DNA from: CAVTND01 sp963735955
GTDB lineage: Bacteria > Pseudomonadota > Gammaproteobacteria > Burkholderiales > Burkholderiaceae_F
Direction of reading: 5' to 3'
DNA length: 64,000 nt
Assembly (NCBI GenBank): GCA_963735955.1
Contig: CAVTND010000009.1
Location: forward strand, 124,001-188,000
Shown: piece after piece, positions 30,642 to 39,309 of the stretch
How positions within the stretch are numbered: the stretch's first letter is position 1
Layout of the letters: every line of letters begins with the position of its first letter
Program-made: the position numbers and the translations under genes
The notes under the pieces: generated by a model
Told to the model about the DNA's origin: nothing
Database searches by the model: none
What the model saw: only the letters and a program-made list of their open reading frames with translations

Positions 30642-31020
30642 ATGTCCCGGGAGCGCATCGTCATCGTGGTCTGGTCGGCCGGACCCGATCGCCCGGTTCA
30701 GGCCGCCGCTCCGTTCGTTTATGCGCTGGCTGCGCGCGCACTCGATCTCGAAGTCGAAATGCATTTCACCTCGACCGCGGTGCGCTGGCTGCTTCGCCGG
30801 ACGTTGCCGATACCGCGTTCACCGATGCTGCCAGCACCAAGACCGTTGCTCGACTTTGTGCGCGAAACGCAGTGCAGCCGGTGTGCGCCTGTTCGCCTGC
30901 AGCATGGCGCTGGCCGAGCACCGACACGGCGAAGCACTGATCGCCGAGTGCAGCGGCGTCGCTGGCGCTGCCACCGTCATGGCCGCGGCGGCCGACGGCG
31001 CCCGGACCCTGGTGTTCTAG
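30642..31020 (+). CDS. DsrE-like sulfur-carrier-family protein, frame-disrupted
   Basis: From ATG 30642 the protein reads ERIVIVVWSAGPDRPVQAAA, PFVYALAARALDLEVEMHFT, then after shifts DVADTAFTDAASTKTVARLC and GVRLFACSMALAEH. This is a DsrE/YchN-type alpha/beta fold. Cys in LFACSM is at the place where DsrE-family proteins often keep the persulfide cysteine. Four inserted bases give 125 codons. It forms a pair with the GcvH-like gene at the end of the selenium/formate island. Confidence 0.65.
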
Positions 31021-31027
31021 GGTCTCG

Positions 31028-31975
31028 TCAGTCCCTGTTTTCTATGCGGCCGCCGATGATCGCGACGGCACCGCTGGCCGCGAGCTCGCCGACCAGGCGG
31101 GCGATCATGTCGTCGAACTGCTGTCGAAAGTAGCGTTCGTTGATCACGCTGAAGTAACGTGCGGCAGCGAAATGCCGCGTCAGTTCAGTCAGCGTCGTGG
31201 CCCTGACTTCAAGCAGGTGATACTTGATCAGAACCTTGGCGACGTGACGCGCGTTGCGCTCGGGGCTTGCCTCGAGAGCGTCCAGCCGCGCGCTCGCCCG
31301 GGCCAGGGCGCCTTCGACGTCGGTAAACGGTGCGCCGTGGCCAGGCAGAACGAGGGCGGGTGCGAGCTGGGCGATCAATTCGAGCATCGCGCGCTGTTCC
31401 GCAAAACCCGATTCACCTTCGACCTCCGGAAAGATGCCGCCGAAACCGTTTTCCCAGAGCACATCCGCAGAAATCAGGACACGCTGGTCGGCGCACCAGA
31501 GAATGATCGATTGCGGGTCGTGTCCTGGCGACGAGTGTGCCTGCCAGACCAGACCGCCCATGCTCAGCGTCTGTCCCGGCACGACAAGGCCGTCGTGTGT
31601 GAAGGGTTCGCAACTTTGCGCCATGGCACGGAAGCTCAGCACGTCCTCGTCCCAGGCGGCAACGGCGGCGGCATGACCGGGTGGAATCAATATCTCTGGA
31701 TCAAACACCCGCTTCAGGAGTGCGTTGCCGCCACAGTGATCCGAGTGCAGATGCGTATTGACGATCCGGACCAGACGTCGCCCTTGCAGCGACTGGTGAA
31801 CTAGCGCGAGAGTCTGCCCGCCGTGACTGACATAGCCGGTGTCAACCAGGGTTGCGCATTCCTCGTCGTCAAGGAACAGCACGTTGTTTGATGACAGCCA
31901 GCCGCGCTCGAAAAAGCGCAGCGACGGCAGGTCGGCAAGAATGAGTTCGGTGCGCGCTGTCACGTGAATCGCCAC
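31028..31975 (-). CDS. Metallo-beta-lactamase-fold hydrolase
   Basis: A 315-residue MBL-fold protein with the zinc motif THLHSDH at 74-80, a downstream SSPGHDPQS, LISADVLW and LPGHGAPF. The C-terminal third is helical, as in MBL-fold thioesterase/glyoxalase II-like enzymes (ARHVAKVLIKYHLLEVRATT). It converges on the DsrE-like gene with 7 bases between stops. The substrate may be a thioester, but this is not shown. Confidence 0.82.
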   Translation of the reverse strand: MAIHVTARTELILADLPSLRFFERGWLSSNNVLFLDDEECATLVDTGYVSHGGQTLALVHQSLQGRRLVRIVNTHLHSDHCGGNALLKRVFDPEILIPPGHAAAVAAWDEDVLSFRAMAQSCEPFTHDGLVVPGQTLSMGGLVWQAHSSPGHDPQSIILWCADQRVLISADVLWENGFGGIFPEVEGESGFAEQRAMLELIAQLAPALVLPGHGAPFTDVEGALARASARLDALEASPERNARHVAKVLIKYHLLEVRATTLTELTRHFAAARYFSVINERYFRQQFDDMIARLVGELAASGAVAIIGGRIENRD

Positions 31976-32005
31976 TCACTCGGCGCCGACGCCCTGGCGA
32001 CACTC

Positions 32006-32227
32006 TCAGCCGCCCGTGCGGCGGTCGGGGAGCTGGGCCCAGATCGCGCGCCTGGCGTCGTCACTCAGCGTGCTCCAAAGAGCGATCTCGTCGATCGTTC
32101 GGTGACAGCCTTCGCACAGCGCGGTGTCCGGGTTCATGCGGCACACCGACACGCAAGGCGAAGGCACGCCCGCGCCTGCCTCTCCGGCAACCGGCCCGTT
32201 GGATGTCGCTGACGATGACGTCTCCAC
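32006..32227 (-). CDS. DUF1289 small Cys-rich protein
   Basis: 73 residues from GTG 32227. The signature is SPCVSVCRM...LCEGCHRTIDEIALW with cysteines at 25, 29, 38 and 41, likely a metal or Fe-S site. DUF1289 proteins often precede or follow thioesterase or hydrolase genes; the role is unknown. It lies 30 bases before the MBL gene on the same strand. Confidence 0.85.
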   Translation of the reverse strand: METSSSATSNGPVAGEAGAGVPSPCVSVCRMNPDTALCEGCHRTIDEIALWSTLSDDARRAIWAQLPDRRTGG

Positions 32228-32373
32228 GCCCGGATTTTGTCACGGTGACCACGGCCGCTCGTCGCGGCGAATTCTCTCAGCGATCCACGCCTGCGCGACT
32301 GGATGAGCCAGGTGCTCGTGCAAACGCGAGCTTGTCGGCGTCGAGAACGAAGCTCACGGTTCTCCCGAAGCGT

Positions 32374-32805
32374 TCAGCTCGGCGCGCCCGCGCCAAGCTT
32401 CCGTGCCAGGCGCTGATTGAACTTGGCGACCTCGATGATGACCCGCTCGTGATTGCCCTCCGAAATTAGATCGTGGCCGTCATGTGCGCGAGCGCGAAAG
32501 CGGACCTTGCGACCCTCAACCGCCGTCACTTCGCAGTCGACGCGCACAGTCAGACCCGGTGGAGTGGCCGCGAGATGCGAGAAGTCGACGTGGGTGCCGA
32601 CCGATTGCTCGCGCGGCCAGTCCAGATACGGTTTGATAGCCAATTGACAGACACCTTCCATCAAGCCAACCAGAAAGCCCGTTGCGAAGACCTCGGGCAT
32701 GTCCTGGAATTCCTGCCACTCCGGGTACAGGCGCGGCACCGTCTTGTCATCGCGGACCGTGTACTCGAAGGAAAAGGAGATTCCGGGCTTCAGTTCGGGG
32801 CTCAT
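32374..32805 (-). CDS. FlK-like hotdog thioesterase
   Basis: A 143-residue single-domain hotdog protein resembling fluoroacetyl-CoA thioesterase FlK. Thr42 (FATGFL), Glu50 (GLMEGV) and His77 (FSHLAAT) line up with the catalytic triad of that family. It is more likely a general short acyl-CoA thioesterase than a fluoroacetate-resistance gene in this setting. It is 37 bases from a divergent DMT transporter. The 146 bases between it and DUF1289 hold no gene I can support. Confidence 0.8.
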   Translation of the reverse strand: MSPELKPGISFSFEYTVRDDKTVPRLYPEWQEFQDMPEVFATGFLVGLMEGVCQLAIKPYLDWPREQSVGTHVDFSHLAATPPGLTVRVDCEVTAVEGRKVRFRARAHDGHDLISEGNHERVIIEVAKFNQRLARKLGAGAPS

Positions 32806-32842
32806 GCGCGGATTCTAGTGTCACGGCTGGCAGAATCCGACG

Positions 32843-33736
32843 ATGAGCGACCTTCGACTACCGCTCGATCGCACCGCCTACACGATCATGCTGATCTGCT
32901 CCGCGCTGTGGGGCCTGCAGCAGGTCACGATCAAGCTCGCAGCGCCCGGCGTATCTCCGGTCATGCAGGCAGGGATTCGCTCGCTGGTCGCAACCCTGCT
33001 GTTGCTCGGGTGGGCCGGTCTGCGCGGCGTGCCGCTATTCAAGCGCGACGGCTCGCTGGCAGCGGGTGTCGCCGTCGGTGTGCTGTTTGCGGCCGAGTTC
33101 TTCTTCATCTACTTTGGCCTCGGACATACGCTCGCGGCTCGCATGGTGGTGTTTATCTATCTGGCCCCGGTGCTGACGGCACTCGGCCTCGCCTGGCTCG
33201 TGCCAGGCGAGCGCCTGTCCGGCCAGCAGTGGCTGGGCGTTGCGCTGGCGTTCGGCGGAATCGTTGCGGCCTTCGCCGACGGACTGCGGGCCGGGGATCG
33301 CGCCACCCTGCTCGGCGATTCCTGTGGCGTGATTGCGGCGGCACTGTGGGCCGCCACGACTGTGGTGATCCGCAGGTCCAACCTGGCGCGGGTGTCGGCG
33401 ACCAAGACCTTGGGCTACCAACTCGCGATCTCGGCGGCCCTGCTGCCGATGTTCTCGCTGGCACTCGGCGAAGCCGGCATCGTCCGGCTCGATGTGCTTA
33501 CGGTTTCAATGTTGTTCTACCAGGCGGTGGTCGTTGCGTTCGCCAGCTATCTCGCCTGGTTCTGGCTGCTGACACGCTACTACGCAACGCGCCTGTCAGT
33601 GTTCGCATTCCTGGCGCCACTGTTTGGTGTGTTGTTCGGCATGTGGCTTCTCGGTGAGCGACTGTCGTCCGCCTTCGCGACTGCCGCGCTGATGGTCTGT
33701 GCCGGCATTGCCCTGGTCAATCTGCGACGCGGGTAA
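32843..33736 (+). CDS. EamA/DMT-family transporter
   Basis: 297 residues with ten hydrophobic helices in two EamA repeats (about 10-140 and 150-290), beginning MLICSALWGLQQVTIKLAAP and ending VCAGIALVNLRRG. Such proteins export or import small metabolites across the inner membrane; the substrate is unknown. Ten bases after its stop the aldo/keto reductase begins, so the two may be cotranscribed. Confidence 0.88.
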   Translation: MSDLRLPLDRTAYTIMLICSALWGLQQVTIKLAAPGVSPVMQAGIRSLVATLLLLGWAGLRGVPLFKRDGSLAAGVAVGVLFAAEFFFIYFGLGHTLAARMVVFIYLAPVLTALGLAWLVPGERLSGQQWLGVALAFGGIVAAFADGLRAGDRATLLGDSCGVIAAALWAATTVVIRRSNLARVSATKTLGYQLAISAALLPMFSLALGEAGIVRLDVLTVSMLFYQAVVVAFASYLAWFWLLTRYYATRLSVFAFLAPLFGVLFGMWLLGERLSSAFATAALMVCAGIALVNLRRG

Positions 33737-33746
33737 GGTGGTCCGG

Positions 33747-34664
33747 ATGAATCGCTTTGATCCTCGCCGCCGTCGCATGCTGGCTGCTGGTCTCGCCATG
33801 GGAGCGACGTCCGTCCCTCACCGAGCTGCGGCTGAATCTGCACCGATCGTGCGGCCGATCCCGCGCAGCGGCGAGACGCTGCCGGTGATCGGCATGGGTA
33901 CCTGGCTGACTTTCGATATTGGATCGAGTGGATTCGATCTCGCGCGGCGCCGGCAGGTTTTGCAGGCTTTCTTCGCATCGGGCGGACGCGTGATCGACTC
34001 GAGTCCGATGTACGGGCGCGCCGAGGCGGTTGTCGGCGAACTGCTTGCCCAGCTCGGAGCCCAATCGATGGCATTCGTCGCCACCAAGGTGTGGACAACG
34101 GGGCGTGCGCGCGGTGAGCACCAGGTCGAAGACTCGCTAAGTCTGTGGCGGCGGCGGAAACTGGATCTTGAGCAGATCCACAATTTGGTCGATTGGGAAA
34201 CGCACCTGGACATGTTGCGACGCTGGAAGGACGAAGGGCGGATCCGCTACATCGGCGCCACGACCTCGCATGGCAACAAGCACGAGACCATGGCCGCCGC
34301 GATGACACAGGCGGAATTCGACTTCGTGCAATTCACCTACAGCCTCGCCGATCGTCGTGTGGAGTCGCGTCTGCTGCCGCTCGCCGCCGAGCGCCGCGCC
34401 GCCGTCATCATCAACCGCCCATTTGATGGCGGTCGCCTGATCGACCGGCTCGCCGGCCGTCCGCTGCCGGGCTGGGCCGCCGAGATCGACTGCACGAGCT
34501 GGGCTCAGATCTGCCTCAAGTGGGTTGTTTCGCATCCGACGGTTACCTGTGCAATTCCGGCGACCAGCAACCCGCTCCATATGGTCGACAACATGGGTGC
34601 ATTGCGCGGTCCGTTGCCGGACGCCACGCTCAGAAAACGCATCGCCGCTGAAGTTTCAGTCTAG
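33747..34664 (+). CDS. Aldo/keto reductase with Tat-like signal
   Basis: 305 residues from ATG 33747 (Shine-Dalgarno AAGGTGG). The N-terminus RRRRMLAAGLAMGATSVPHR has a twin-arginine signal followed by AAAES, so it may be exported. The enzyme core shows GMGTWLTFD, IDSSPMYG (Asp/Tyr), ATKVW (Lys) and IHNLVDW (His), the aldo/keto reductase tetrad. A periplasmic member of this usually NADPH-dependent family is unusual, though Tat-annotated copies are common in Betaproteobacteria. Confidence 0.82.
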   Translation: MNRFDPRRRRMLAAGLAMGATSVPHRAAAESAPIVRPIPRSGETLPVIGMGTWLTFDIGSSGFDLARRRQVLQAFFASGGRVIDSSPMYGRAEAVVGELLAQLGAQSMAFVATKVWTTGRARGEHQVEDSLSLWRRRKLDLEQIHNLVDWETHLDMLRRWKDEGRIRYIGATTSHGNKHETMAAAMTQAEFDFVQFTYSLADRRVESRLLPLAAERRAAVIINRPFDGGRLIDRLAGRPLPGWAAEIDCTSWAQICLKWVVSHPTVTCAIPATSNPLHMVDNMGALRGPLPDATLRKRIAAEVSV

Positions 34665-34706
34665 AGAGTCCCGGTCCGGGGCCGGCCTTGAGGCGCGCAC
34701 GGCCTT

Positions 34707-35633
34707 TCAGGCTGTCGCAACAGCGCTGGCGCGCTTGGCGGAAACTGCGTTGCCGGCGCGGGAATGCGCCTTGCGACCAAGAACCCCGCTGATCCACTGC
34801 CCGGTCTCGACCGCCTTGGCGAATTCGATTCCGGTTTCGATTCCGAGTCCGTTCAACAGGTAGAGCACGTCTTCGGTTGCGACATTGCCGGTGGCGCCCT
34901 TGGCGTATGGACAGCCGCCGAGACCGGCGATGCTGGCGTCGAAGGTGGAAATTCCGAGTTCAAGGCAGGCGTAGACGTTTGCAGTCGCCATGCCATAGGT
35001 GTCATGAAAGTGGCCGCTGACATCGGCGAGTTCGTAGACGCCGAGTGCAGCGTCGATCGCACGCTTCGTCCTTTCCGGCGTGCCGACACCAATGGTGTCG
35101 GCCACTCCGACATGCTGGACGCCGATCTCCTTCATCAGGCGGGCAACGTAGGCAACCCGGCTCGGGTTGATCTCGCCTTCATACGGGCAACCCAGCGCGC
35201 ACGAGATCGCGCCCCGCACGTGCATACCGTGTTCACGCGCTGCGGCTGCAACCGGCCTGAAGCGCTCGATCGATTCGGCAATCGAGCAGTTGATGTTCTT
35301 CTGCGAAAAGGCCTCGCTCGCCGCGCCGAAAACGACGATCTCGTCGGGCTTCGCAGCGAGCGCCGCTTCGAAACCCTTCATGTTCGGCACCAGGACCGAG
35401 TAGACGACGTCGGGCTTGCGCTGAATCTGCGCCATGACCTCGGCGGCGTCGCTCATCTGCGGCACCCATTTGGGCGAAACATACGACGTGACTTCAATCG
35501 CGCTGAAACCGGCGTCGGTCAGGCGATCGACCAGCTCGATCTTGACGGCCGCCGGAATCAACTGCTTCTCATTCTGCAATCCGTCACGAGGGCCGACATC
35601 GACGATCGAGACCCGGGTAGGAAGGGCAGGCAT
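34707..35633 (-). CDS. mvaB: Hydroxymethylglutaryl-CoA lyase
   Basis: 308 residues from ATG 35633 (GGAGAG upstream). It has VDVGPRDGLQNE near residue 11, ISCALGCPYEGEI, HFHDTYGMA (metal His) and the catalytic Cys loop GLGGCPYAKGATGNVATED. It cleaves HMG-CoA to acetyl-CoA and acetoacetate in leucine catabolism. It is 7-14 kb away from the other leucine genes (mccA, hydratase, mccB) on the same strand. Confidence 0.95.
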   Translation of the reverse strand: MPALPTRVSIVDVGPRDGLQNEKQLIPAAVKIELVDRLTDAGFSAIEVTSYVSPKWVPQMSDAAEVMAQIQRKPDVVYSVLVPNMKGFEAALAAKPDEIVVFGAASEAFSQKNINCSIAESIERFRPVAAAAREHGMHVRGAISCALGCPYEGEINPSRVAYVARLMKEIGVQHVGVADTIGVGTPERTKRAIDAALGVYELADVSGHFHDTYGMATANVYACLELGISTFDASIAGLGGCPYAKGATGNVATEDVLYLLNGLGIETGIEFAKAVETGQWISGVLGRKAHSRAGNAVSAKRASAVATA

Positions 35634-35880
35634 CCGTCTCTCCAGGCAGCTCCACGAATCGTGCATCGTAGCGCCGCGAAGCGAGCGCCAAATCCGCACC
35701 AGTCACATGGCGAAATCGGGCTTGCAATAGTGGCAACCGGGTCTGGTCGGTGTCTGAAAGGTCTAGCGCGAAACTGTGGAGCGGCGGGTTGTCCGGCCGC
35801 GGTCCGGTCGGCATAGTCGATTTCCGCGCGGTGCGGGAGAGTCGCGTCCTGCCGCGCCTCGCGCCATCGAGGAGAAAATC

Positions 35881-37710
35881 ATGAACCGGTTCATCGGTGC
35901 TTTCCGTGTCGCCGTATTCGGTCTGGCAAGCGCATTGATCGCGGCGTGCGGAGGCAGCTCGGACACGCCAGTCATGTCGGCCGCACCTCCGGCTGCATTG
36001 GAGACCACTGTCGTTTCCGGCACGCTGACCGGATTCGGCGGCGTGGTCGTCGACGGCGTGCGCTACGGCGAAGCCAATGCGGTGGCCGCATTCGATGTCG
36101 ATCCACGCGCGGAGTCGCCGGCGACGATGGCCGACCTGAAGCTCGGACAGCAGGTCGAAGCCAGCCTCGACAAGGATGGCAACTGCGTAAAGGTGATCGT
36201 GCGGTCGACCGTCATCGGACCGGTGCAATCGATCGACACCGCGAACAACAGCTTCAAGGCGGTCGGCCAGACCGTGAAGGTGATTGTCAGTGGCGAGGGC
36301 ATGACGGTGTTTGAAGGCGTCACTGGTCTGGCTGCGATGAAGGTCGACGACTGGGTTGAGGTGCACGGCACTCTCGATAACGACAAGAACGTGGTCGCGA
36401 CCCGGGTCGAGGTCAAGCCGGCAGCCGGAACGGTGGCAGTGCGCGCCGGCGGCATCGTCAAGGAACTCAACGAAACCGCCAAGACATTCAAGCTCGGCGA
36501 CCTGACCATCAATTACGCCGGCGCGATGATCAAGCCGGAGGGCGCAAAGATCGAGAACGACGTGCTGGTGTTCGTCTACAGCGATCAGTTGCCCACCGGA
36601 ACAACACTGGTTGCGAAGGCCGTGCGCGTCGGCAAGCAGCCGACACTGGAAGGACGCCGATTCGTGATCGGAGGCCTGGTCACCGACGCGGCGGCCGATG
36701 GCAAGTCCTTCAAGGTAAATGGCATCAAGGTTGATGCCGCAGGCGCCGAGCTGAAAGGCGGCCAGAACCCGACCTTCGCCGACATCAAGAACATGGCCCT
36801 CGTGCGGGTCGAGGGCACCTTGAACACCAGCGCCGGCGGGGTCACGCTCAAGGCGACGCGCGTGTGGGTCATCCCCGCTTCGGAGCAGCGACGCGTGATG
36901 CTGATCGGCCAGGTCACAGATTTCGTGTCCGCTGCCAGCTTCAAGGTTCGGGGCGTACCGGTCAACGCCGACATGGCGACTTTCAAGAACGGCGTGAAGG
37001 CCGATCTGAAGGACGGCGCCTTCGTCGACATCAAGGGCCGCGTCGATGGCCAGGTCGTCAAGGCCGACGAAGTTCGCATCGACACGCCGCCCAGAAACCT
37101 CGGTTTCAGACTGTTTGGTGTCGTCAGTGACTACGTCGCGGCAGACAAGACATTCAAGCTGCTCGGCATTCCGATGAAGCTCTCCGACACAGCGACCTTC
37201 GAGAACGGCGTGCTGGCGGATTTCAGCAATGGCGACGTGGTCGAGGTCAAAGGCAGCTTCGACGGCACAGTATTCCTGGTAAGCGAAGTCGAGTTCAAGC
37301 CCAACGCGTTCAACCCGCTGATCTTCGCCGAAGGCTCGCTGTCGATGGTCACGGCGACCGGCTTCCAGCTCAACGGCGCGACCTTCAAGATCGACGCACA
37401 GACCGAGATCCGCAATGGTCCGCTCGCCAATGGCCAGCGGGTTGAGGTTACCGCGCAGTGGGTTGCCGGCGAGCTGATTGCGCGCAAGGTCGAGGTGCAG
37501 CTGCCCAGTGCGACTGTCCGGCTGATGGGGCCGATCACCGACTACGTATCGAAGGCGGACTTCAAGGTGGCGGGCCAGTCGGTCGATGCCAGTGCGGCCA
37601 TGTTCTTCGGCGGCGCCGAGGGCGACCTCGCCAACGGCAAGCTCGTCCGCGTGAGCGGCGCGCTGGTCGCCGGCAAGGTCAAGGCCACGAGCGTGACCTT
37701 CATGCGCTGA
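35881..37710 (+). CDS. DUF5666 repeat lipoprotein
   Basis: A 609-residue lipoprotein (lipobox LIAACGG, Cys about 22). The mature protein consists of about seven degenerate beta-rich repeats of about 70-75 residues (DUF5666), each with a G-x-V or I-T-D/S-F/Y-V turn, a strand F-K-V-N/R-G, and a G-x-x-V-E/D-V-K/H-G strand. Such OB-like repeats may form an extended surface or periplasmic rod. A 9-base-pair terminator follows. Function is unknown. Confidence 0.82.
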   Translation: MNRFIGAFRVAVFGLASALIAACGGSSDTPVMSAAPPAALETTVVSGTLTGFGGVVVDGVRYGEANAVAAFDVDPRAESPATMADLKLGQQVEASLDKDGNCVKVIVRSTVIGPVQSIDTANNSFKAVGQTVKVIVSGEGMTVFEGVTGLAAMKVDDWVEVHGTLDNDKNVVATRVEVKPAAGTVAVRAGGIVKELNETAKTFKLGDLTINYAGAMIKPEGAKIENDVLVFVYSDQLPTGTTLVAKAVRVGKQPTLEGRRFVIGGLVTDAAADGKSFKVNGIKVDAAGAELKGGQNPTFADIKNMALVRVEGTLNTSAGGVTLKATRVWVIPASEQRRVMLIGQVTDFVSAASFKVRGVPVNADMATFKNGVKADLKDGAFVDIKGRVDGQVVKADEVRIDTPPRNLGFRLFGVVSDYVAADKTFKLLGIPMKLSDTATFENGVLADFSNGDVVEVKGSFDGTVFLVSEVEFKPNAFNPLIFAEGSLSMVTATGFQLNGATFKIDAQTEIRNGPLANGQRVEVTAQWVAGELIARKVEVQLPSATVRLMGPITDYVSKADFKVAGQSVDASAAMFFGGAEGDLANGKLVRVSGALVAGKVKATSVTFMR

Positions 37711-37731
37711 GCACTGTGCTGCCCCTAAATG

Positions 37732-37760
37732 TGCGCCGCCTGCGGGCGGCGCAACTTTTT
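37732..37760 (+). terminator. Rho-independent terminator after the DUF5666 gene
   Basis: TGCGCCGCC pairs perfectly with GGCGGCGCA around a TGCG loop and is followed by AACTTTTT. Confidence 0.85.
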
Positions 37761-37808
37761 CGCATTCCAGATACGATCGCGCAGGCCTGCCACGTAAAGG
37801 GGCGTCGA

Positions 37809-38126
37809 GTGAACCAAGGGCTGCACGACCTCCAACTGTCCAATGACACAGGTGCGCGCCGCTATCGCCTGCTGCTGGACGGCCAGGAGATCGGTTTCGT
37901 CGAGTACGACCCCGTCGGTGAGTCCGCGATCCTGATCAAGCACACCGAGGTCCTCCCTGAGCACGAGGGCAAGGGCTTCGGCTCAGAGCTGGTACGGCGG
38001 ATGCTTGAAGATGTGCGCCAGCAGGGCAAGACCGTGATCCCGATCTGCCCGTATGCGATGAACTTCATCCGGCGTCATCGGGAGTACCTCGAAGTGGTGC
38101 GACCGGATATGCGCGCCGCCATTTAG
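37809..38126 (+). CDS. YidJ-like GNAT acetyltransferase
   Basis: 105 residues from GTG 37809 (Shine-Dalgarno AAAGGGG). It is a minimal GNAT domain of the Acetyltransf_CG type: GQEIGFVEYD, HTEVLPEHEGKGFGSELV (acetyl-CoA loop) and VIPICPYAMNFIRRHREYLE. Substrate unknown. Confidence 0.85.
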   Translation: MNQGLHDLQLSNDTGARRYRLLLDGQEIGFVEYDPVGESAILIKHTEVLPEHEGKGFGSELVRRMLEDVRQQGKTVIPICPYAMNFIRRHREYLEVVRPDMRAAI

Positions 38127-38243
38127 TGCTGACCTGCCGACCCGGGGTCTTGTCGGCGCGCTCTGACTTCGATAGTTGAGGTCAGCGGTTCCGAACCCTT
38201 GGCACAGAAAACGGCCTTTGTCAGAATTCCTTCCGTGAACGAC

Positions 38244-38996
38244 ATGGTCAGGGCGGAGATTCTTGCGGACCTCGCTCCCGCGGGTAAAGTGCGCGCGGCC
38301 ATCAATTTCGGCAATCCGGTTCTGGCACAAAAGGACGCTGCCACCGGGGAAGCCCGCGGCGTATCAGTCGACATCGCCCGCGAGCTGGGGCGGCACTTGA
38401 ATGTTCCCGTCGAGCTCGTGACATTCGACGCTGCGGGCAAAGTCTTCGCGGCCCTTCAGACCAACGCGTGGGACGTCGCCTTTCTGGCTATCGATCCCAA
38501 GCGCGCTGCCGAGATCGAGTTCACTGCACCTTACGTAATCATCGAAGGAGCGTACTTGGTCCGCACCGACTCGCCGCTGCGCACCAACGAGGGCGTGGAC
38601 CGCAATGGCGTGCGGATCGCGGTCGGCAACGGCAGCGCCTACGAGCTTTATCTTTCGCGCACGATCAAGCATGCGGAAATCGTGCGCGCGCCAACGGGTG
38701 CGGAAGCCACGGCATTGTTTGAACGGGACCAATTGGAAGTCCTGGCGGGAGTCAGGTCGCCGCTGGTCAAGCTCGCGCAGCTTCGACCGGGACTGCGGGT
38801 CCTGGACGGGCGCTTCATGGTCATCGAGCAGGCCATGGGAACTCCCAAGGGGCGCCTTCGGGGCGCCCAATATCTCCGTTCAATGCTTGAGGACTTGAAG
38901 GCGTCAGGCTTTGTGGCGGCGGGTCTCCAGCGCAGCGGCCAAGGCGATGCGCTCGTCGCGCCTTCAGTCAATTCAGGCCGCGGCAATCCTTCGTAA
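38244..38996 (+). CDS. Orphan amino-acid-type substrate-binding protein lacking a signal peptide
   Basis: 250 residues from ATG 38244 (alternative starts TTG 38199 and GTG 38235). The fold is a type II periplasmic-binding domain: VRAAINFGNPVLAQKD, GVSVDIARELGRHLNVPVEL, WDVAFLAIDPKRAAEIEFTA (ligand loop) and VRIAVGNGSAYELYLS. No signal peptide or lipobox is present with any start, and no permease is adjacent. It may be a cytoplasmic ligand binder or have lost its signal. Confidence 0.72.
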   Translation: MVRAEILADLAPAGKVRAAINFGNPVLAQKDAATGEARGVSVDIARELGRHLNVPVELVTFDAAGKVFAALQTNAWDVAFLAIDPKRAAEIEFTAPYVIIEGAYLVRTDSPLRTNEGVDRNGVRIAVGNGSAYELYLSRTIKHAEIVRAPTGAEATALFERDQLEVLAGVRSPLVKLAQLRPGLRVLDGRFMVIEQAMGTPKGRLRGAQYLRSMLEDLKASGFVAAGLQRSGQGDALVAPSVNSGRGNPS

Positions 38997-39045
38997 CTTT
39001 GCCGCGGCCGTTTCAGGCGCGCTCGGCACTGGAATTAGCACACAG

Positions 39046-39234
39046 TCAGCGTTTGAGGCCGAGCGCCTCGAAGATCGAGGCGATTCGCTTGTTTTCGTCC
39101 GCAACGAAGGCCGCGAACTCTTCGCCAGGAAGAAACTGCAGGTAGGTCTGATCGTGGATCTTCCACCGGCCAAGACCAATGTCAGAGGGTGGCCGAGCTG
39201 CTTCGGCCCACAGCACGTTCGAGAACCACGTAAA
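39046..39234 (-). pseudogene. Possible C-terminal remnant of a TctC/Bug-type binding receptor
   Basis: On the minus strand a 62-codon frame ends IASIFEALGLKR-stop and contains HDQTYLQFLPGEEFAAFVAD, much like the C-terminus of tripartite tricarboxylate transporter receptors. There is no start or body; the frame is closed by TAG at its 5' side. It occupies most of the 313-base gap between the orphan binding protein and the SYLF gene. Confidence 0.45.
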
Positions 39235-39309
39235 CTACATCCACGGATCGTCGGCCGGCCCAAGTGGGCTGGCGCAAGATTTGAGTCCGGCAAGGGAAAG
39301 GAAACCCAT

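Noticed and set aside
7260..30900. Clusters of pseudogenes or programmed frameshifting in the CoA-ligase, fdn and sel genes
   Set aside because: The shifts are nearly all single extra bases, occur in essential-looking genes of unrelated families and restore full-length proteins when removed. Sequencing error is the simpler explanation.
32203..32469. Small plus-strand frame between DUF1289 and the thioesterase
   Set aside because: Low-complexity Ser/Arg/Ala composition, no Shine-Dalgarno, overlaps the thioesterase antisense.
32374..32805. Fluoroacetate-resistance gene
   Set aside because: The triad matches FlK, but nothing in the neighbourhood suggests fluoroacetate metabolism; a general thioesterase is more likely.
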